From: Gonatopus flavifemur
Taxonomy: Eukaryota > Arthropoda > Insecta > Hymenoptera > Dryinidae
Assembly: GCA_018340375.1 (NCBI GenBank)
Contig: JAFFJZ010000001.1
Coordinates: forward strand, 74,888,001 to 74,952,000
Length of the DNA stretch: 64,000 nt
Direction of reading: 5' to 3'
Of this stretch, positions 1 through 15,200 are shown piece after piece. Position 1 is the first letter of the stretch; the number at the start of each line of letters is the position of its first letter. The notes under the pieces are model-generated. The model searched no databases and was not told the DNA's origin. It saw nothing but the letters and a program-made list of their open reading frames with translations. The position numbers and the translations under genes are program-made.

Positions 1-50
1 TTCAAATATTTATTCTAAAGAATAGAAAATAAATTCACAAAAATCCTTAC

Positions 51-281
51 CAGAACAGCGATTTTGCTAACGTAATAAGGAGCTGGATCGTAAAGACCTC
101 CTGCAATGTCACGTAACAAGAGTGGCAATTCCCTGGGGAAAGTATAGTAGACGCTATAACTAAATGTAAACACAGTCTCGACGATCACCAAGTACAGCAG
201 GCCTTGCATGTTTTGTATGTTTTCTTGATCATACTTCGATGTCACTCCTACGTACCCACTCGATATGAGGAAAGCTATTAA
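51..281 (-). CDS. ABCG transporter, coding exon 9 (first membrane helices)
   Basis: 77 codons, LIAFLISSGYVGV (TM1), a loop SKYDQENIQNMQ, then GLLYLVIVETVFTFSYSVYY (TM2), TFPRELPLLLRDIAGGLYDP and APYYVSKIAVL. NxQGLLxxxxxxxxF and FPxELPLxxRDxxxGLYxxxxYYxxK are diagnostic ABC2-membrane motifs. Donor CTG/GTAAGG. The phase-0 acceptor is taken as GTTTTTAAAG; the boundary is slightly uncertain. Confidence 0.9.
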
Positions 282-3200
282 CTTTAAAAACACTTTTAAA
301 GGACTCAATAAAACTAATTATAATTGATTATGTTTTGAATAATATCCACGTTAATAACTCATCGGTTCAATAATTGTTTGAAGCGTGTACGTAAGTTCCC
401 CACAATTAGAACTGAAATCCCTTGTTAGTTTACAAATTTACTGCAAATGCTAGACCCAGACGAATGATTTTCAGATTTCTGAAAGAAATTGGATACAACA
501 GTTTTCATGGTTCGAAAAATATCTGAAGTAAGACTTCTATAATTCATATTTCGTGATGTATGAAAAAATCTGAATTGAGATACCTTTTAGACAACGAAAA
601 CTGTTCCATCCAAGTTCTTTCAGAAATCAAAAAGAATTGTCTTCGATGTGTCAGAATCTTAACTTAAATCTGGAGGATATATTCCAAAAAATTCTGTGGA
701 TTTCCATTAGATTCCATACAAAAAAAACCTCATTATATTTTCCGAGAAGACATAATTTACATTCAATTGGATCTAATGGATTAGATCTACATTGACATGA
801 AAAAAAGACCAATTCAACGCTTTCCAGGTTCTGTTGAATCTGTTGAAATCTAAGTGGATCTGATCAAGTACTCCCAAAAATACTTCAAACTCAAAAAACA
901 TTCGGATTTAGACTGATTTTTGTGAGTTTTTATCCCGTAGATCTACGCAGATCTAAACAGATGTGCAACTCTCGACAATGAAAACAATAGAAAATAAGAA
1001 TGATGAGAATATCAATCCATCAAGTTGTTTCAACCGATGTGTTAATTGTAAATCATAAACAACTGTAGAACATGCGATTCATAATTCAAACTCACCATAT
1101 AAGAAATACTTCTCCACAAGTAGGAAGAAGTGTTCCTTTTATAATCCACATAGGATCTCCATGTGAGCCATTCTAACTGTGTGAACCTAGAAACTCTTTG
1201 GAAATTTGTTATCGATACTCCAACCTCTAAAAAGAAGTCTGGCAGTTGATTGGTTTCGGTGCTGGCGAGTTCAATCGTATCTTTGATTTTGGCACCGTAT
1301 TTCGATTGTTCGAATTGATCGCAGATCCACTGTACCTATCATCGGTTCAAAAAAGATATTCGTCAAATGATAACGCTCAAGATTATATCTTGGATGAATA
1401 AATTTTGCAATTCGAATCCCCAACAACTGAGAAAAGTTGAATGATGATAGACATGTTCATTGAACACCAATCAACTAATTATTGCAGTCATGCTTTATGA
1501 ATTTCATAATCGTCTCGAGTCTACGGGCTTTTGAATCTGCTTGTAGAAACAAAATCAATCCTGTCCTTGAACAACCAATTTCCAGTCTATTCCGGAAATT
1601 TACTCTCCTAAGCTGACTGCTTTTCAATCCGAAATTTCAAAGTACGATATACGAGGTGTGTTAAAAAAATAACGAGAATTTTCGTTTTATGAAAAAAATA
1701 TTTATTTATTCATCAATATCTATTTTGTCCCCTTCAAAATAATCCCCCTTGGATATAATACACTTTTTCCAATCCTCGAAACACTTTTGAAACTCGATCT
1801 TTGTAATAGCTTTTAGCTCTTTCAGCGATTCGCTTTTAATGTCATCTATGCTTGTAAAACGACGGCCTTTTAATGTTCTCTTTATTTTTGGAAATAGAAA
1901 AAAGTCACATGAAGCCATATCTGGCGAATATGGAGGCTGAGGCATCGTTACAGTTTTGTTTTTGGCCAAAAATTCACGAACAAGCAATGAAGTGTGAGCA
2001 GGTGCATTATCGTGGTGCAAAAGCCATGAATTGTTTTGCCACGAATCCGGGCGTTTTTTTCGGATTGCTTTTCGACTGATATGCCAACATCATCAGCGAC
2101 TTCTCTGATTGTAATTTGGCGATCGTTCATAACCATTTCTTTCACTTTTTTCACGTTTTCATCGGTTGTTGATGTGCTTGGGCGTCGGGTCGTTCGTCAT
2201 CTTCAACGTTTTCGCGGCCATCTTGGAAACGCTTATACCACTCGTAAATCCTCGTTTTACTCATAGCAGACTTACCATATGCCTTTGTTAACATTTTACA
2301 AATTTCACTACACTTTATTTCATTTTTTACGCAAAATTGAATACAAATTCTTCGATCCATTTTTTTTCACAAACGAAAATCGCCGAGCTCGAAAAACACG
2401 TCTAATGTTAGCGGCTGCCACTTGAAAAGTAAGCAATGAATATTGCTGAAAATTTTATCGTACTTCAGGGGCATGTGTACCAACATAATAAAGGAAAATT
2501 TTATACAGGCGGACTCTCCAAACCCGCGAAATTTAAAAATTCTCGTTACTTTTTGAACACACCTCGTATTCCTCTCGAATAAATCTAACGAAGCAAATAT
2601 TTGTTTCAAAGAAATATCTGTGACATAAATTAATAATGTTTTATCAAATACCTTTTTACGACTTTCTTCTGGTTTATCTGGGTCAATCGATAATTGAGAA
2701 ACGAAGAATTCGGCACTATTGAAGGTAATTGGACAACTTAAACCCAAACTGAAACATAATTCTCGAAATTAATTGTGTGCATGAAATCAATGAAACCTGA
2801 GTGGAAGAAGTTTTCAAAATTACACATAATTTATAAATCATTCTGCTGTACAGGATGCCGTACAACAGAGAAACCTTGTTGAGTTCTTATCATTATTTTA
2901 TCCTACATAAATAAAATATAATTTTCAACACTTTTCCACTCTGGAACTGAAAAAAATGAGAATTCCTTAAAACTAATTGATTCTTCATTGTTGAGTTTTT
3001 TTCAAAAATAGGAGATTTTTTTCCCTATTCTGAAGGAATATTCTGTCTTTTGGATGTTATATCCCTGCTGAAAATGTCAGACAAATTCGAATTATTCCTA
3101 GCAGTTCCTAACATTTTCAACAGGGATCTCTCAAAAGTGAAGAAACCGCCCATCAAAACATACTGAAAAATTTTCTATCCATGGAAAAACTTGTTGCCAG

Positions 3201-6200
3201 AATTTTTTGGGAGAAAAATTCCCCAATCGGTTCTTACAGTGTGTGAAAAATCCAAAATGCATACTCAAAACAATAGTATGATGCTGCACAATAACAACCC
3301 CAAGAGAACGGTTCCGTAACAGTTGGTCCGACGACAAAAAATCCGCGACAAAATGTCCGAACGACAAAAAGTCCGACGACAAAACACCCGCCACAAAAAC
3401 AATCATCCATCACATCGAAACACATTGATCAACAATCAGTAAAACATAACGTCAACCTCCCTAAATCACTCATTTATTCAAAACACTCAAACTTCACATG
3501 ATCATTTACAATTTTAAATTCATTTCGACATTCTTCAAATAATCTAATACAACCAAACTTTCCAAACAAACAAAAAAAAACAATATAAATTTCCTCAAAC
3601 CATTACTTCTTAATTAATTCTTTCACACTTCCACGATCATTGACAATTTTAAATTCATTGCGACATTTTTCAAATACTGTAATTTACATTGAGGATCGTA
3701 GTTTGAAACCACTCGTTTCAAACAAACATCGTGATCCCGATACTTTTTCGACCTACATTCAGCAACATTACGCAACATACACACGGTACACTTGAAAACA
3801 CGCAGATTTTCGAACGATTCATAGTACACATTACTATTTCAAAGAAACAAGAAATATTCATCCCCGTTGAAAAAGTTTCATAAGATCACATAAATGCTCA
3901 TAAGTTCTTGGACAAATACAGATCAAAAACTGATAGATTGTTTTTTATTTTATCATTTATTATGAGATTTCACAGCTCTTATGAGATCCTTATAAATTCT
4001 GATACATTCTTATAATGATTCTCATTCATTCCCCTAAATAAGTATAACCTAATGGACAAATACACATCAAAATCTCATAAAAGTTAAATATCAGAATTTG
4101 TGAGACGTTTCCAGCAGGGATTTGAATTTAATTCAATTCTATTCATTTCAATGAATTTAAAATTGTAAGTGACCATGAAGGTATGAAAAGATTAATTAAG
4201 AATTCATTGAATCAATGGTTTGAGAAAATTAATATTGTTTTTTTAAATTTTATTGCATTTAAGGAGGTTGACATTGGGTCACAATGACTGGTGGATTGCT
4301 GTTGTGGCGGGTGTTCTGTCGTTCGGACATTTTGTCATTGGACATTTTGTCGTTCGGACATTTTGTCGTCAGACTTTTTGTCGCGGATTTTTTGTCGTCG
4401 GATCACCTGTCCCGACACCAAGAGAACAGAAACTTGAAAACGGACATTTCAACGTTCCTTGAACGTTCATGGAACCATCAACGTTCTTCGGATATTTACA
4501 GAATGTCGAAATGGCCGTTTCAGAAAAACTGCAATTCTCCGGTACCATGGGACTGAAAAATTCTGTTCATCATGAATTTTCACTGTTCACGTGCAGGAAA
4601 ATTTTTTATTGCTTTGAAATTTTCCGTATTTTACATGAAATTTCATGTTTCTCACTTCAATTTCGCAGCGTAGATACACGAATGTTTTTGAATTTCTATG
4701 ATTTCAATGAAATTTTCCTGCACAAGTTCACAAATTAATCCCTGCTCAAAATGCCAGACAGATTTGGACAAAAAAATAGTTGTCAGACTTTGGACAGTTT
4801 TTGTCCCAGGAGAACCGGTCAAAACCCGACAAAATTTCTGTCTGGTTTCATCCGGGATCACTACACATGGAATATTCTGTCAAAAACTGACGGAAAAACT
4901 TTGGTAAGGTTTTGATAGGATATTCCAATTTGGTGATTCCGTACAAAACCAGGTAGAAATTTTGTCAGTTTTTGACCGGATTTCCTGGGATAAAGGCCGT
5001 TTAAAGCCTGCCAACTATTTTTTGTCCGGATCTGCCTGGCATTTTTAGTAGGGATTGATTCCAGGACAGTATTAGAAGTTTTCCGTTGATTTTTTTCTAC
5101 AGTTGTACATCAACGTCCTTAGAAAAGTTTTCCCTCGTTTTCCATTTTTTCCTCAAAAAATGGGGAAAATATAGAAATTTCGCACGTTTGTGAGAATGGA
5201 TAGGGAGAATCGTTCTCCGGACAATCAATCGAATTGATTATTGTTGGATATGATGAAAAGAATATTCAAAAAATTTATAATAACTAACCTATCGAAAAAT
5301 TTAGTAGCCTCGGCTACCTCCCCTTGAAATGCGACTCTGCCAGCGGAAAGTAATAATACCTCATGGAAGACATCCAGAAGCCCTGAGGCAGGCTGGTGCA
5401 AGGAACAAATCACTATTTTACCTCTATCAGCAACGTCTCGAAGAGTTCTGACGACAGTCATCGCCCCATGGCTATCCAACCCTGTCGTTGGTTCGTCGCA
5501 GAACAAAATACTTGGCTCCGTTAAAAGCTGTTTTACAAAAATCATGTTTTTTTTTTTGTAGAATCGGATGTTATTACCGATTCATGCGATATAATAATTC
5601 AAATAAAGTAATGAAACGCATTTGAAGGAGATTTCACAATGACCCGGATAGCAAAAAGTCTTCGAGATTTCAATGGAATGGGACTTATGGAGGAGTCCTT
5701 TCAAGTTTCAGAGCTCCCGGAAGCTCTTATTAACATTTCTAAGAAGTCTATTCCACTGATTAATCGAAGATAGTTGTTGAATTCATTAATTATTGGAAAA
5801 GGAAATATACTTTTTTGGAATTTTGCTATCTGGGTGAATTTCGATGATTTATAAAACGAGCAGAAGGTTGGCGTATGAGTGTTTGCCGTTTTTACTATGC
5901 TATAACTTGGCAATGCTGATCCAATAGTGTCATTTTACTTCAGACTTGTTAATTCCAATATTGAACGAAATTCAACCAACCTCACTTCATCAATTTTTTA
6001 GTTCTTTCATATTAATTTTGGAATTTTAATCTTAAGAATACGAATAAAACTTGAAAATAAAATATCCATTTTTTCATCATTTTTTGATGAAAAACCTTTA
6101 CAAAAGAATCATTATTTTTTATCAAAAATTTATCATTACATGTTCAAAACTATGATGTCACCATTTGTTTACCAAACCTCAGATTTATATATATAAAAAA

Positions 6201-9200
6201 AAAAAAACTGAAAAAATAGACCATGAAAATTCATTATTTTGAAATTTTCAGCTGACCATTAATGGTCCAGGGATTATTTCAATTTCTAAAGAATTTTGAA
6301 AACGTGTTTCATCATAACTGATGAATTAAATAAAAAAAAAGGTTTGTAAAATTTCCTTTCGGTACAACATTTTCAGAAATATTATACGCTTATTGACTAC
6401 GGGAACATTGTCTATTCATGAATTCATTACAGCAAAATGGTGCCCAACAAATAGTGGTTTCCTCGTTGATTCCCGAGACACGAGACAAAGTGAATGTGTC
6501 TGGAAATACCTTTCGTGAATGCGACCGTAGCTAAAGATATTCCACAAAATACAAACTCACTTGAACTGCTAAGGACACTCTCTTCATTTCTCCGCCGGAT
6601 AAGCAAGAGAGTCTAGAATTGCGACACTTAACCAGGCCAAGATCGGTCAGCAGTATCATTACACGTTGCTTCCTCGAAGACGTTCTATATCTTTGGTCCA
6701 TTTTCAAACGTGCCTTTTTCGCAAACACACAAAAAGATACAAATTATACAATCAATGTACATTTAATCTACACGTTCATTCGGAATGTTTTCATTTCCAA
6801 GAAATGAATCAGATAACATTAATCGATGTTGTGTATATTTGTATTATTGGTATTCATTTGGTATCGAATTTCATGAATATAACCGGGTCAATAGGGTGAC
6901 TGAGAAAAAAAGCTGCTTCTCTGAAAAATAACTTCAAAGTTTTTATTTATAAGGCTTTTGAGGTTTTATAAGGCTTCTTCTGGCTACGTTTCAAAGTAAA
7001 CTTGTGTTCAATATGGAAATAAATGTGTCTTTTCACCGTGTGAAAGACTGCAAGAATAAGAAACTGTAAAACTGAAAAGTTGGATTACATTTAGCACTGG
7101 TTGAATGAAAAACTAGTGTGCTACTCATTGGGAAGTAGCGAGTTGAAATAATTACCCTAGTAGGAATTCTTTTCATTCTAACTAAATGCGGAAGAAAACA
7201 AATCAAACGAATCTGAAGATTGGTTTTGAATTCAATTAAAAAAAACTTTCGTGCAATGAGAGACCGAAAACCTTCTACAATTTGATCACAAATACTTCGT
7301 TTTTTACCAATCGAATGCTCTACTTACTTAATCGCTATTTGTCTGATATTCACGTCTGTGACTATATTCAATACAATTTCATGATAAAACCTTAAAAAAG
7401 CGCTTGTATGTTGTTACGGTTTCCCAAACGCAACCTTTGTGGGTAAAGATTGTAATCTGAGTGGTTTTCCAGAGCTCATTGTATGTCATTTCGATTCAAT
7501 GTTAATCACTTGTTAATTCGAAAGTGAATTCAAATGAATTCACATTTCATCACGAATGATAATATTTCAACAGTTTGAAATTTTCAAAAAATTCTCAACA
7601 CATTCTAAACAATATTTAAAAGTGTTTTCATAACATTCAATACTCAATGAATTGGGAAAATAAAACTACAATCACCGTAATCGAAAAGGTTATAAAACTT
7701 CAGAAAACATGCTGAGCCAGACTGATGGAAGTTTGTATATCAAATTGTACTGAATATTCTATTCGTTGAAAATATATTATTCCTAACAAGGACAGCTGAA
7801 ATTGAGCGCCGAAAACAGATGCCGACACAATAGAAAAGACTCAGTCAAGTTTTCAAATAAGACACAGCCACATTCATTCGAACTTTTTACCGTGTTTCTA
7901 AAAACATCTTAATCTATCACATTAGTTCGATGAAAAATTGCAAACATGGAACTAGAATGAATCGATTTTAACATATTTTCAACTGTGACTCAACGATACC
8001 GATATCTATTATAGCAATCTGTATCCTCATTAAAATGATTCAGTATTGCCGCATCAAGCATTTTCATTTCTACTGCAGCTACCTGGTTTAACCGCACATT
8101 GTTCTGAATGTGAAGATTCATCAGAAGACTCATCAAACAAGTAATTCAAGGTATCACTGTCAAATGTGGTAAATGTAGCGAATAATATTTTGCTATCATC
8201 ATGTTTATTTTATATCTTCAAGAATGAAGTTCGAATTTCGCGTATCGAGAAGTGATCTACCTTTAGTTGAACTATAAAAACTGCTCCCCAGATGGGATTT
8301 TTTTTCCATCGCAAAATATCTGATTTCATACAATATCCCCATATCTTTCAGAAAATTTTTATCCCTTGTTTTTCATAACCGTGAAATGCAACCATTGTTG
8401 AACCATTCAAAAAGCAAGAAAAAATGAAACATCAATCGTAATTCTATCTCCTCAAACTCGGAACCTGTTGCATTGCGGCGCATGGATATTGGGATCATCT
8501 TTCCATCGAGAATATGTCACAATGATGCTAATAAAAATGCCAGAGTATCGTAAGAAAATTTGTCATTCAACGTACGATGTTGACCAATGTGGCTTCTGTA
8601 CTTCCTTCACTTCGATTAATTCATAAGGTGCCTTATAAAAAGAATTCGAAGGGTCCTTTTTATCGTAATGGGATATGAAGGAGCGAAATGTGTTGGGAAC
8701 TGTGTAGCATGTGGAAAAACATATTGAAACGCAATCGAGTTATTCACTTTCATCGATATCATTTTATTACGGGATATTTCTTCGTCTGGTAAAAAGTTCC
8801 TATGGAATCTCATTGAGTAATACAAACTTTGCAATGACAGGTGACCATTCAAACTCATTGAACCCACACGGAGAAAAAGGAATATTTGCAGCAACTACTC
8901 AAGTAGTCGATTTTCGACCATTTACTTATATAGTTGCTGCAATTACTTAGTAGTCAGGACAAGTATTACGCTAGCTGCCTCAACTAACAGTAAAATACTT
9001 CCTAAGTTGCCAGGTATTTACGTTAGTTAGTGCAACTATCGAGTTAGTTGAGGCAGCTAACGTGATACTTGTCCTGACTACTAAGTAGTTGCAACAACTA
9101 TTTGAGTAGATGGTCGAAAATCGACTATTTGAGTAGTTGCTACAAGTATTCGTTTTTCTCCGTGCATTTTAAAACCTGTTTTTGATGAGTTTGAATGAAT

Positions 9201-12200
9201 TTGAATGATCATTTCCTGTTGCAAAGTTTATGTTAAATCTGATTAGTCAATGGATTTTCTTAACCTGGGGCAAGTGAAAGTAGCAAGCAATATCATGACC
9301 TATCCAGTACGATACAAAACAAGGAAACTGTTTGTGTTGTATTTATGGCAATAAAGTCAATTAACTGTCTAAAAACAGGGAAAAGACACCCTTACAAATG
9401 AATAAGAAAAAAATCGTAAATGAACTTGTATCAATTCGGGTAAATTTATTATGTAAAGTGATGTTGATCAGGTTGGTCACGGGTCTTTGCTACATAGTTC
9501 ACTGACCACGAAGGACGTGTGCAATTGCAGAACTCGTCCGAAGAGATATTTTACACGTCGATGGAAGAGATGAGTAGGAATTGCGGGCGCGGAACTGGAA
9601 GAAAAAGCTCATTGACACAGTAGCAGAGATATCAAACGTTGGAGTTTTACGTAATACATGATAACCTTCATCGTAAACATTTTTGATGGCTCGTCGAATA
9701 AAAGAGATTTAGATAAAAGCGTCATTGGCATCAGTCTTTTTATGCCCACTGTTTACTAGATCCCTCAAAGTCTTTTCGAGCAGATCTGGAAAGTTCATCC
9801 TAGATACTTGAATACTTCAGTCCACCTGAGTGGAAAAATTTTCAAAATTGTACATAATTTATGTATAATTCAATATAGTTGAATCATATATAATTTCGAA
9901 GGTTTTTCGAATCGGGTCCCTATTTATAACTGATTGATACTGAATTACACTGATTCAGATTCAGAGAAGACATCTCGTTGAAATCTGGAGAATATTCTCA
10001 TTGAATTTCGTTTGATTTGATTCGATTTGATTCTTCAAGTTTTCCGAATCAAGTGAGGTTGGGGCGAAAATGCACTCAAAGTGATCTCGATTTAAGCTTA
10101 GTAAGAATTGTATATAAAATTACATTGAGTTCATTTTTGTCCGACTGCTAACACCAAGGTATGCCTTGATTTGCAAACTAAAAATAAATAACTACAAAAT
10201 CTTTGGAAGATAATGACCCTACTTTGCAGATCGCATGAACCATAATACTTGGATACAACGGATATTTCAATTATACTGCGTAGATGGTAATTCAGTATAA
10301 ATCTTAGATAAAATATCGACAAAAAAAAGATAAATTAAAAGAATCATGCTAATAATAAACCCCTCACGGAAAGAAAAAATTTGCTGACGCAGCAAATCGA
10401 GGTATTATATATAGAATAGCAAAATTTTTTGCTGACCTAGCTAAAAATTTGCTATAACAGCAATCGTGTTAGCTACGACAGCAATTTTTTAGCTGTGGCA
10501 GCAAAAAATGTTTGCTCCGCCAGCAAATTTTCAATATTATATACAGAATAGCAAAAAAATTCGCTGTCGCAGCTAACAAGATTGCTGGAACAGCGAATAG
10601 TTTGCTGTCACAGCAAAAAATTTGCTGCTCTGGCAAAAGGAACCCAGCAAAAGTAGATTTCGCTGCCACAGCGAATTCCTTTTTCTCCGTGCTTGAACGG
10701 TTGATGTCGCGTAGGGGAGATCGGGGTTGGTTGTGAGAAGGTGAGGGGGGTGTGTATTTTCCAACGAATGACTTTCAAACTCTTGCAAATATTATTTGCG
10801 GAAAATATATTTACTTGTCCTTTCTCCATAAAATATTCATTATTTGTGGTCAATAAATTAATTATACAGGCCTGCGAGAAAATGACAATTGTTGCCTTTT
10901 TGCAGCTGAGGTTCATTTTCTGAAGTGATTTGCTGCGCATAATCTGAGTCCGAAGCCAGAATTGGGCTTTCACGTCAGCATTTTGAAATACTCAAGGGTA
11001 TATACTCGAAAGATGCAGTTGTTCGCCACTTTTAAGGTTATGCACAGGACGCTCAAAATTTTCTTGATCTTCATTCCCAACTGCATCACTTTATACCATT
11101 CTCCCCCTTGAAAATAAGCTATTGAACGGTTGCCTACGATTTTTTCTTGCGGACTTACGATCATTCCAAGTTGTCAAATATATCCCCAAGATCGTAATAT
11201 TCCTAAAATTTCCTGAGGGTGTTGCCAGGATGTATGGGAATGAGAATTCCGTTTTTCTAATATGATATTTTCATTCAGCGACCTCAAAAACTCCCAAAAT
11301 ATTTATACCTCAAAGGGTTGACCCTGCACGGAACAAATAATTTAGCCGCAGCAGCTGAACGGCTAGCACGAACATGGACGGCCATTAAATTAGCTCCTGC
11401 AGCTAAATTTTAGCTGTTATAGCGAAAAAATTTGCATTCGTAGCTAATTTATTTGCGGTGGTAGCTAAAATTTAGCTGCAGGAGCTAATTTATTGGCTGT
11501 CCATGTTCGTGCTAGCCATTCAGCTGCTGCAGCTAAATTATTTTTTCCGTGTGCGAAATAAAACTTCCAATTTAAATTGAATATATAAAAATCCTGACGC
11601 GATAGCACAATTCTGGCTGCGGATTCGGATTCTGCGCAGCAAATTACTTCGGAAAATGATCCTCAGCTGCAAAGGGGCGGAAATTTTCATTTTTTCGCAG
11701 GCCTGTGTTATTCGAAAGACCAATTCATTTGGGGCAAGCATTCCATTATTCAATTTGATCAAATATTTCATTGATCCCAAGGAATATGCTATGGAGAAGG
11801 GATAAATGAACTATTTATTTGGTCAGAAGATATTATTTTTCCAGTATGAGAATATTCTCAGGAGCTGTTCGAAAATATAGAAGTTGTAGACCCTGTAACA
11901 ACCTACCCCGTGGTGCAACCAGTCTCGGTCTACCCTACAACATGTTATTAGACAGTATTTCGTCAGCGCATGATAATATATACTCAATAATCACAAAGTG
12001 ATGGAAATTCTTACATATATTTGACGCGATCGAGTGACTTATATAGTTCCATGAATTGACTTAATTGATATTTACCTAATGAAAACAATATTTCATCTAT
12101 AACCAAGCGCATATTGAGGAAATTATTGGCTTGGTATAGCTGTCACATTTACATGCAAATTCACATGCAAAATAACATATTGGAGAGAAATCATAACATA

Positions 12201-15200
12201 CGTAATCGATATGTACATAACGTATAGAAGCAAAACAGGCGTACAATGCAGGTCACGCGTATCGTATGGTAACTGAGACAAAGTAAAGCAAGGCACGACA
12301 AAACAAGACATTAAAAATTACTTCCAGCGAAAACCGACAGTACTCGATAATCCAAGGGGATACCAACTGAAGTGAATTATAAAACATCTAGAGAATATTA
12401 CATGAGATGTTTATCTATATATATCAACTCCTTTTCTCCATTTCCATTACAGCGCTTCCGGTAGAAAAAATTCAATGGAATGGAATTCAACAAAACTATC
12501 AAAATCCATACTTGGATGCGTGTTATACGATTGAATACAGTCATATTCACTGGTTCAAAACAGACTCTTTTATCAAATTTTTCGCAAATCATTCGCAATT
12601 CTGTGGCATATTCTGCAGCTAAAATGTAATAATTTATCGTGGGAAAAAAATTTTTTTGAGGCTTAGTTTTTGAGATATGAGCATTCTTAATGTTTTTGTT
12701 TCAAATTCAAATCACTCGAAAGCATTATATGCTACATACTTGAACTTGACGCCAAACGCTAAGTTGGAAAACGACGGGTCTCTGGGAAAAAATGAACTAT
12801 CCCATGATCGTTTGCTTTGGAGCTATAATAATTGAAAATTTTTGAATGCTGATTGGCTAGAAGCTAAACAATTTCAAATCGTTATTAATTTCAATTGAAA
12901 AATGCTGGGATATTTCAAGTTTTTTTTCCAAAAATCCGCGGCTATTCAACTTGGAGAATGATTTTAGGGTCAAGAATGTAGAATACAATGCTTTTGAGTG
13001 TTTTGGATTTGAAACAAAAATTAAAAAATGCTCATATCTCAAAAACTACGCCTCGAAAAAATTTTTTTCATCCGCGAAATTATTGCATTTTGGCTGCAGA
13101 ATATGCCACAGAAATGCGAATGATGAATTTTGAAACATCCGGTATATGTATAGCTAATCAAACTCTATCGATTATGAATCAAAGTGTATAACAAAATGAC
13201 ACAGCAAAAGAATAGTATTTCCTCCACCAAATTGAGAATCTATCAAAACAAGTCCTCATCTACTCGTATTCTTGATATGTGTTCCAAGACAGAAACAAGA
13301 TTAATTAACACTGAAATCTTTGCGCATGAAAACAGGACAAGACAAGATTCCACGTTTCATCTGTCGTCTGGAGATTCTACTTGACTTGGTCTGCGTGTTG
13401 CCAGGCTATATGTAGTTTATACTTTACTATGCGCATAATTTATCAGTAACATCAATCGGCTCAACTGAGAACGCCAGTAGGAAATAACTTTCAACATTCC
13501 TTCAATTTTATTAGCCTACCGTGTTCATTTCTACAGAAATAAATGGATTTATATACGAGTACAATTATTACATATTCAAAAGATTACGCGCTTATCTCTA
13601 ATGCAAGCGATATATGAAGAGCGAGTACTCGTTATTTCTTAATCGATACAAATTTATACATCTATATATTTTGTCTACACGCAGAAAGTGCCCCTTTGGA
13701 AAATAGTAGAGTCGAATATTTGATATAGCAATAAACGTTTTCAATGTGTTTCCAGTAGTACGAGCTATGTAATTTTCTGTTTATGTGATGTAGAGTATTA
13801 CAAAGTGTAATGCCACGTGGTATCTTTGTGAATTGCTATGAGGATTGGCAATTTTTGTCATTTTCGTTCCTGCATTTGAATTTTATTTGCATATAAATAT
13901 TTTTTTCAAATCTCTTTTCTCCGCTCATTAAACAATATATATATAGATATATTTTCTTTACTGAACCGAAAATTTATTGATTCCATCTGCACTGGAACCT
14001 GATTCCAAGCGTCATACCGTAAGTTTCAATGAATTACAGTTACCTCAAGTTGAGAGAGGACTTTCGTCGGGATTAATAACTGGGATCAACATAAAAAGGA
14101 TAATGAATAAAACCTGATATGCTATGTAATTATCACGAATAAAATTTTCATTACCTCCATGAAAAAAAAGAAGTTTGTTGTAACGAAATATTGTCGCTGA
14201 TTCCGACAAATTTATAATATCCCGAGTGCAAAGTTTTTACAAATTATATATAATTTATATAATTCAATCAGTTATGTGTAATTATACATACATAAAGTAT
14301 ACATGATTTTGAAAATTTTTCCACTCAGGATTGTAATTAGCTCAGCTGATATTTGCTATGCACTCGCAAAATAAATTACGATTTTTTAACTAGAAAAGAG
14401 ATAACTATTCAACCTAGTATTCAAAACCCATGCGAATAGTTCGGCAAATTTCGATAGTGGAGCAAGAATGAAGATATAATTAAGATAGTTCTCCGGGAGA
14501 ATTCAGGATCAAATTAGAAAAATTATTGTCAAGCAGAGCACCAAGGTCGAAGGAATTCGATAATCATATTCGTTGGGACTTATATTCTTATTTATGACAA
14601 AAAAAAGAACCAACTCGAAGTATAAATAAACAACCTTGTAACAACAACGCGAAATTTGACATGGTTTTTTTCTTAAAAAATTTCCATTTTTGATCCGTTT
14701 ATGACTTATCAGGGCTCATTTTGTTCCTTGTGAGATTTAAAAAAACCTTTACCATGGGGATTTTTTTATATGAGTCATCATGACACTGTCACACACTTTT
14801 GTTTATGGGAATGTATTTTATTATTAAAATTAGAAACATCCAACGATTAAAGTCAGTATGTTGATATGAGCAATGATGGACTTGATTTTATTACATTATA
14901 ATACTGATCTTTGATTTGACCGCAAAATGCATGTGAAATGATTTGTGGTGAATCTGATTAAACCAAATTGAATTGTCTGTTTTTCCATGCGTTTTGGCTG
15001 GATCCAATTTATTCTGCATTCAAATAGTCAATTGAATTTCATCAGTTTCCTTACTGACAAGCATAAGAATGAAATTCAACCACACCTTCGTCGTATTTGA
15101 ATAAAATTCAGAGTGATCGAATGAGTCTATTTTAACCCTTTGTATGCAAACTGAGCGATAACTACCGATAGTTCAAATTCGATGCTCTGTCTTTTGTGAA

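Noticed and set aside
2367..2747. Reading the 126-codon frame as one exon
   Set aside because: Only 2652-2748 carries ABCG similarity and has splice sites; the rest is intron and mariner end.
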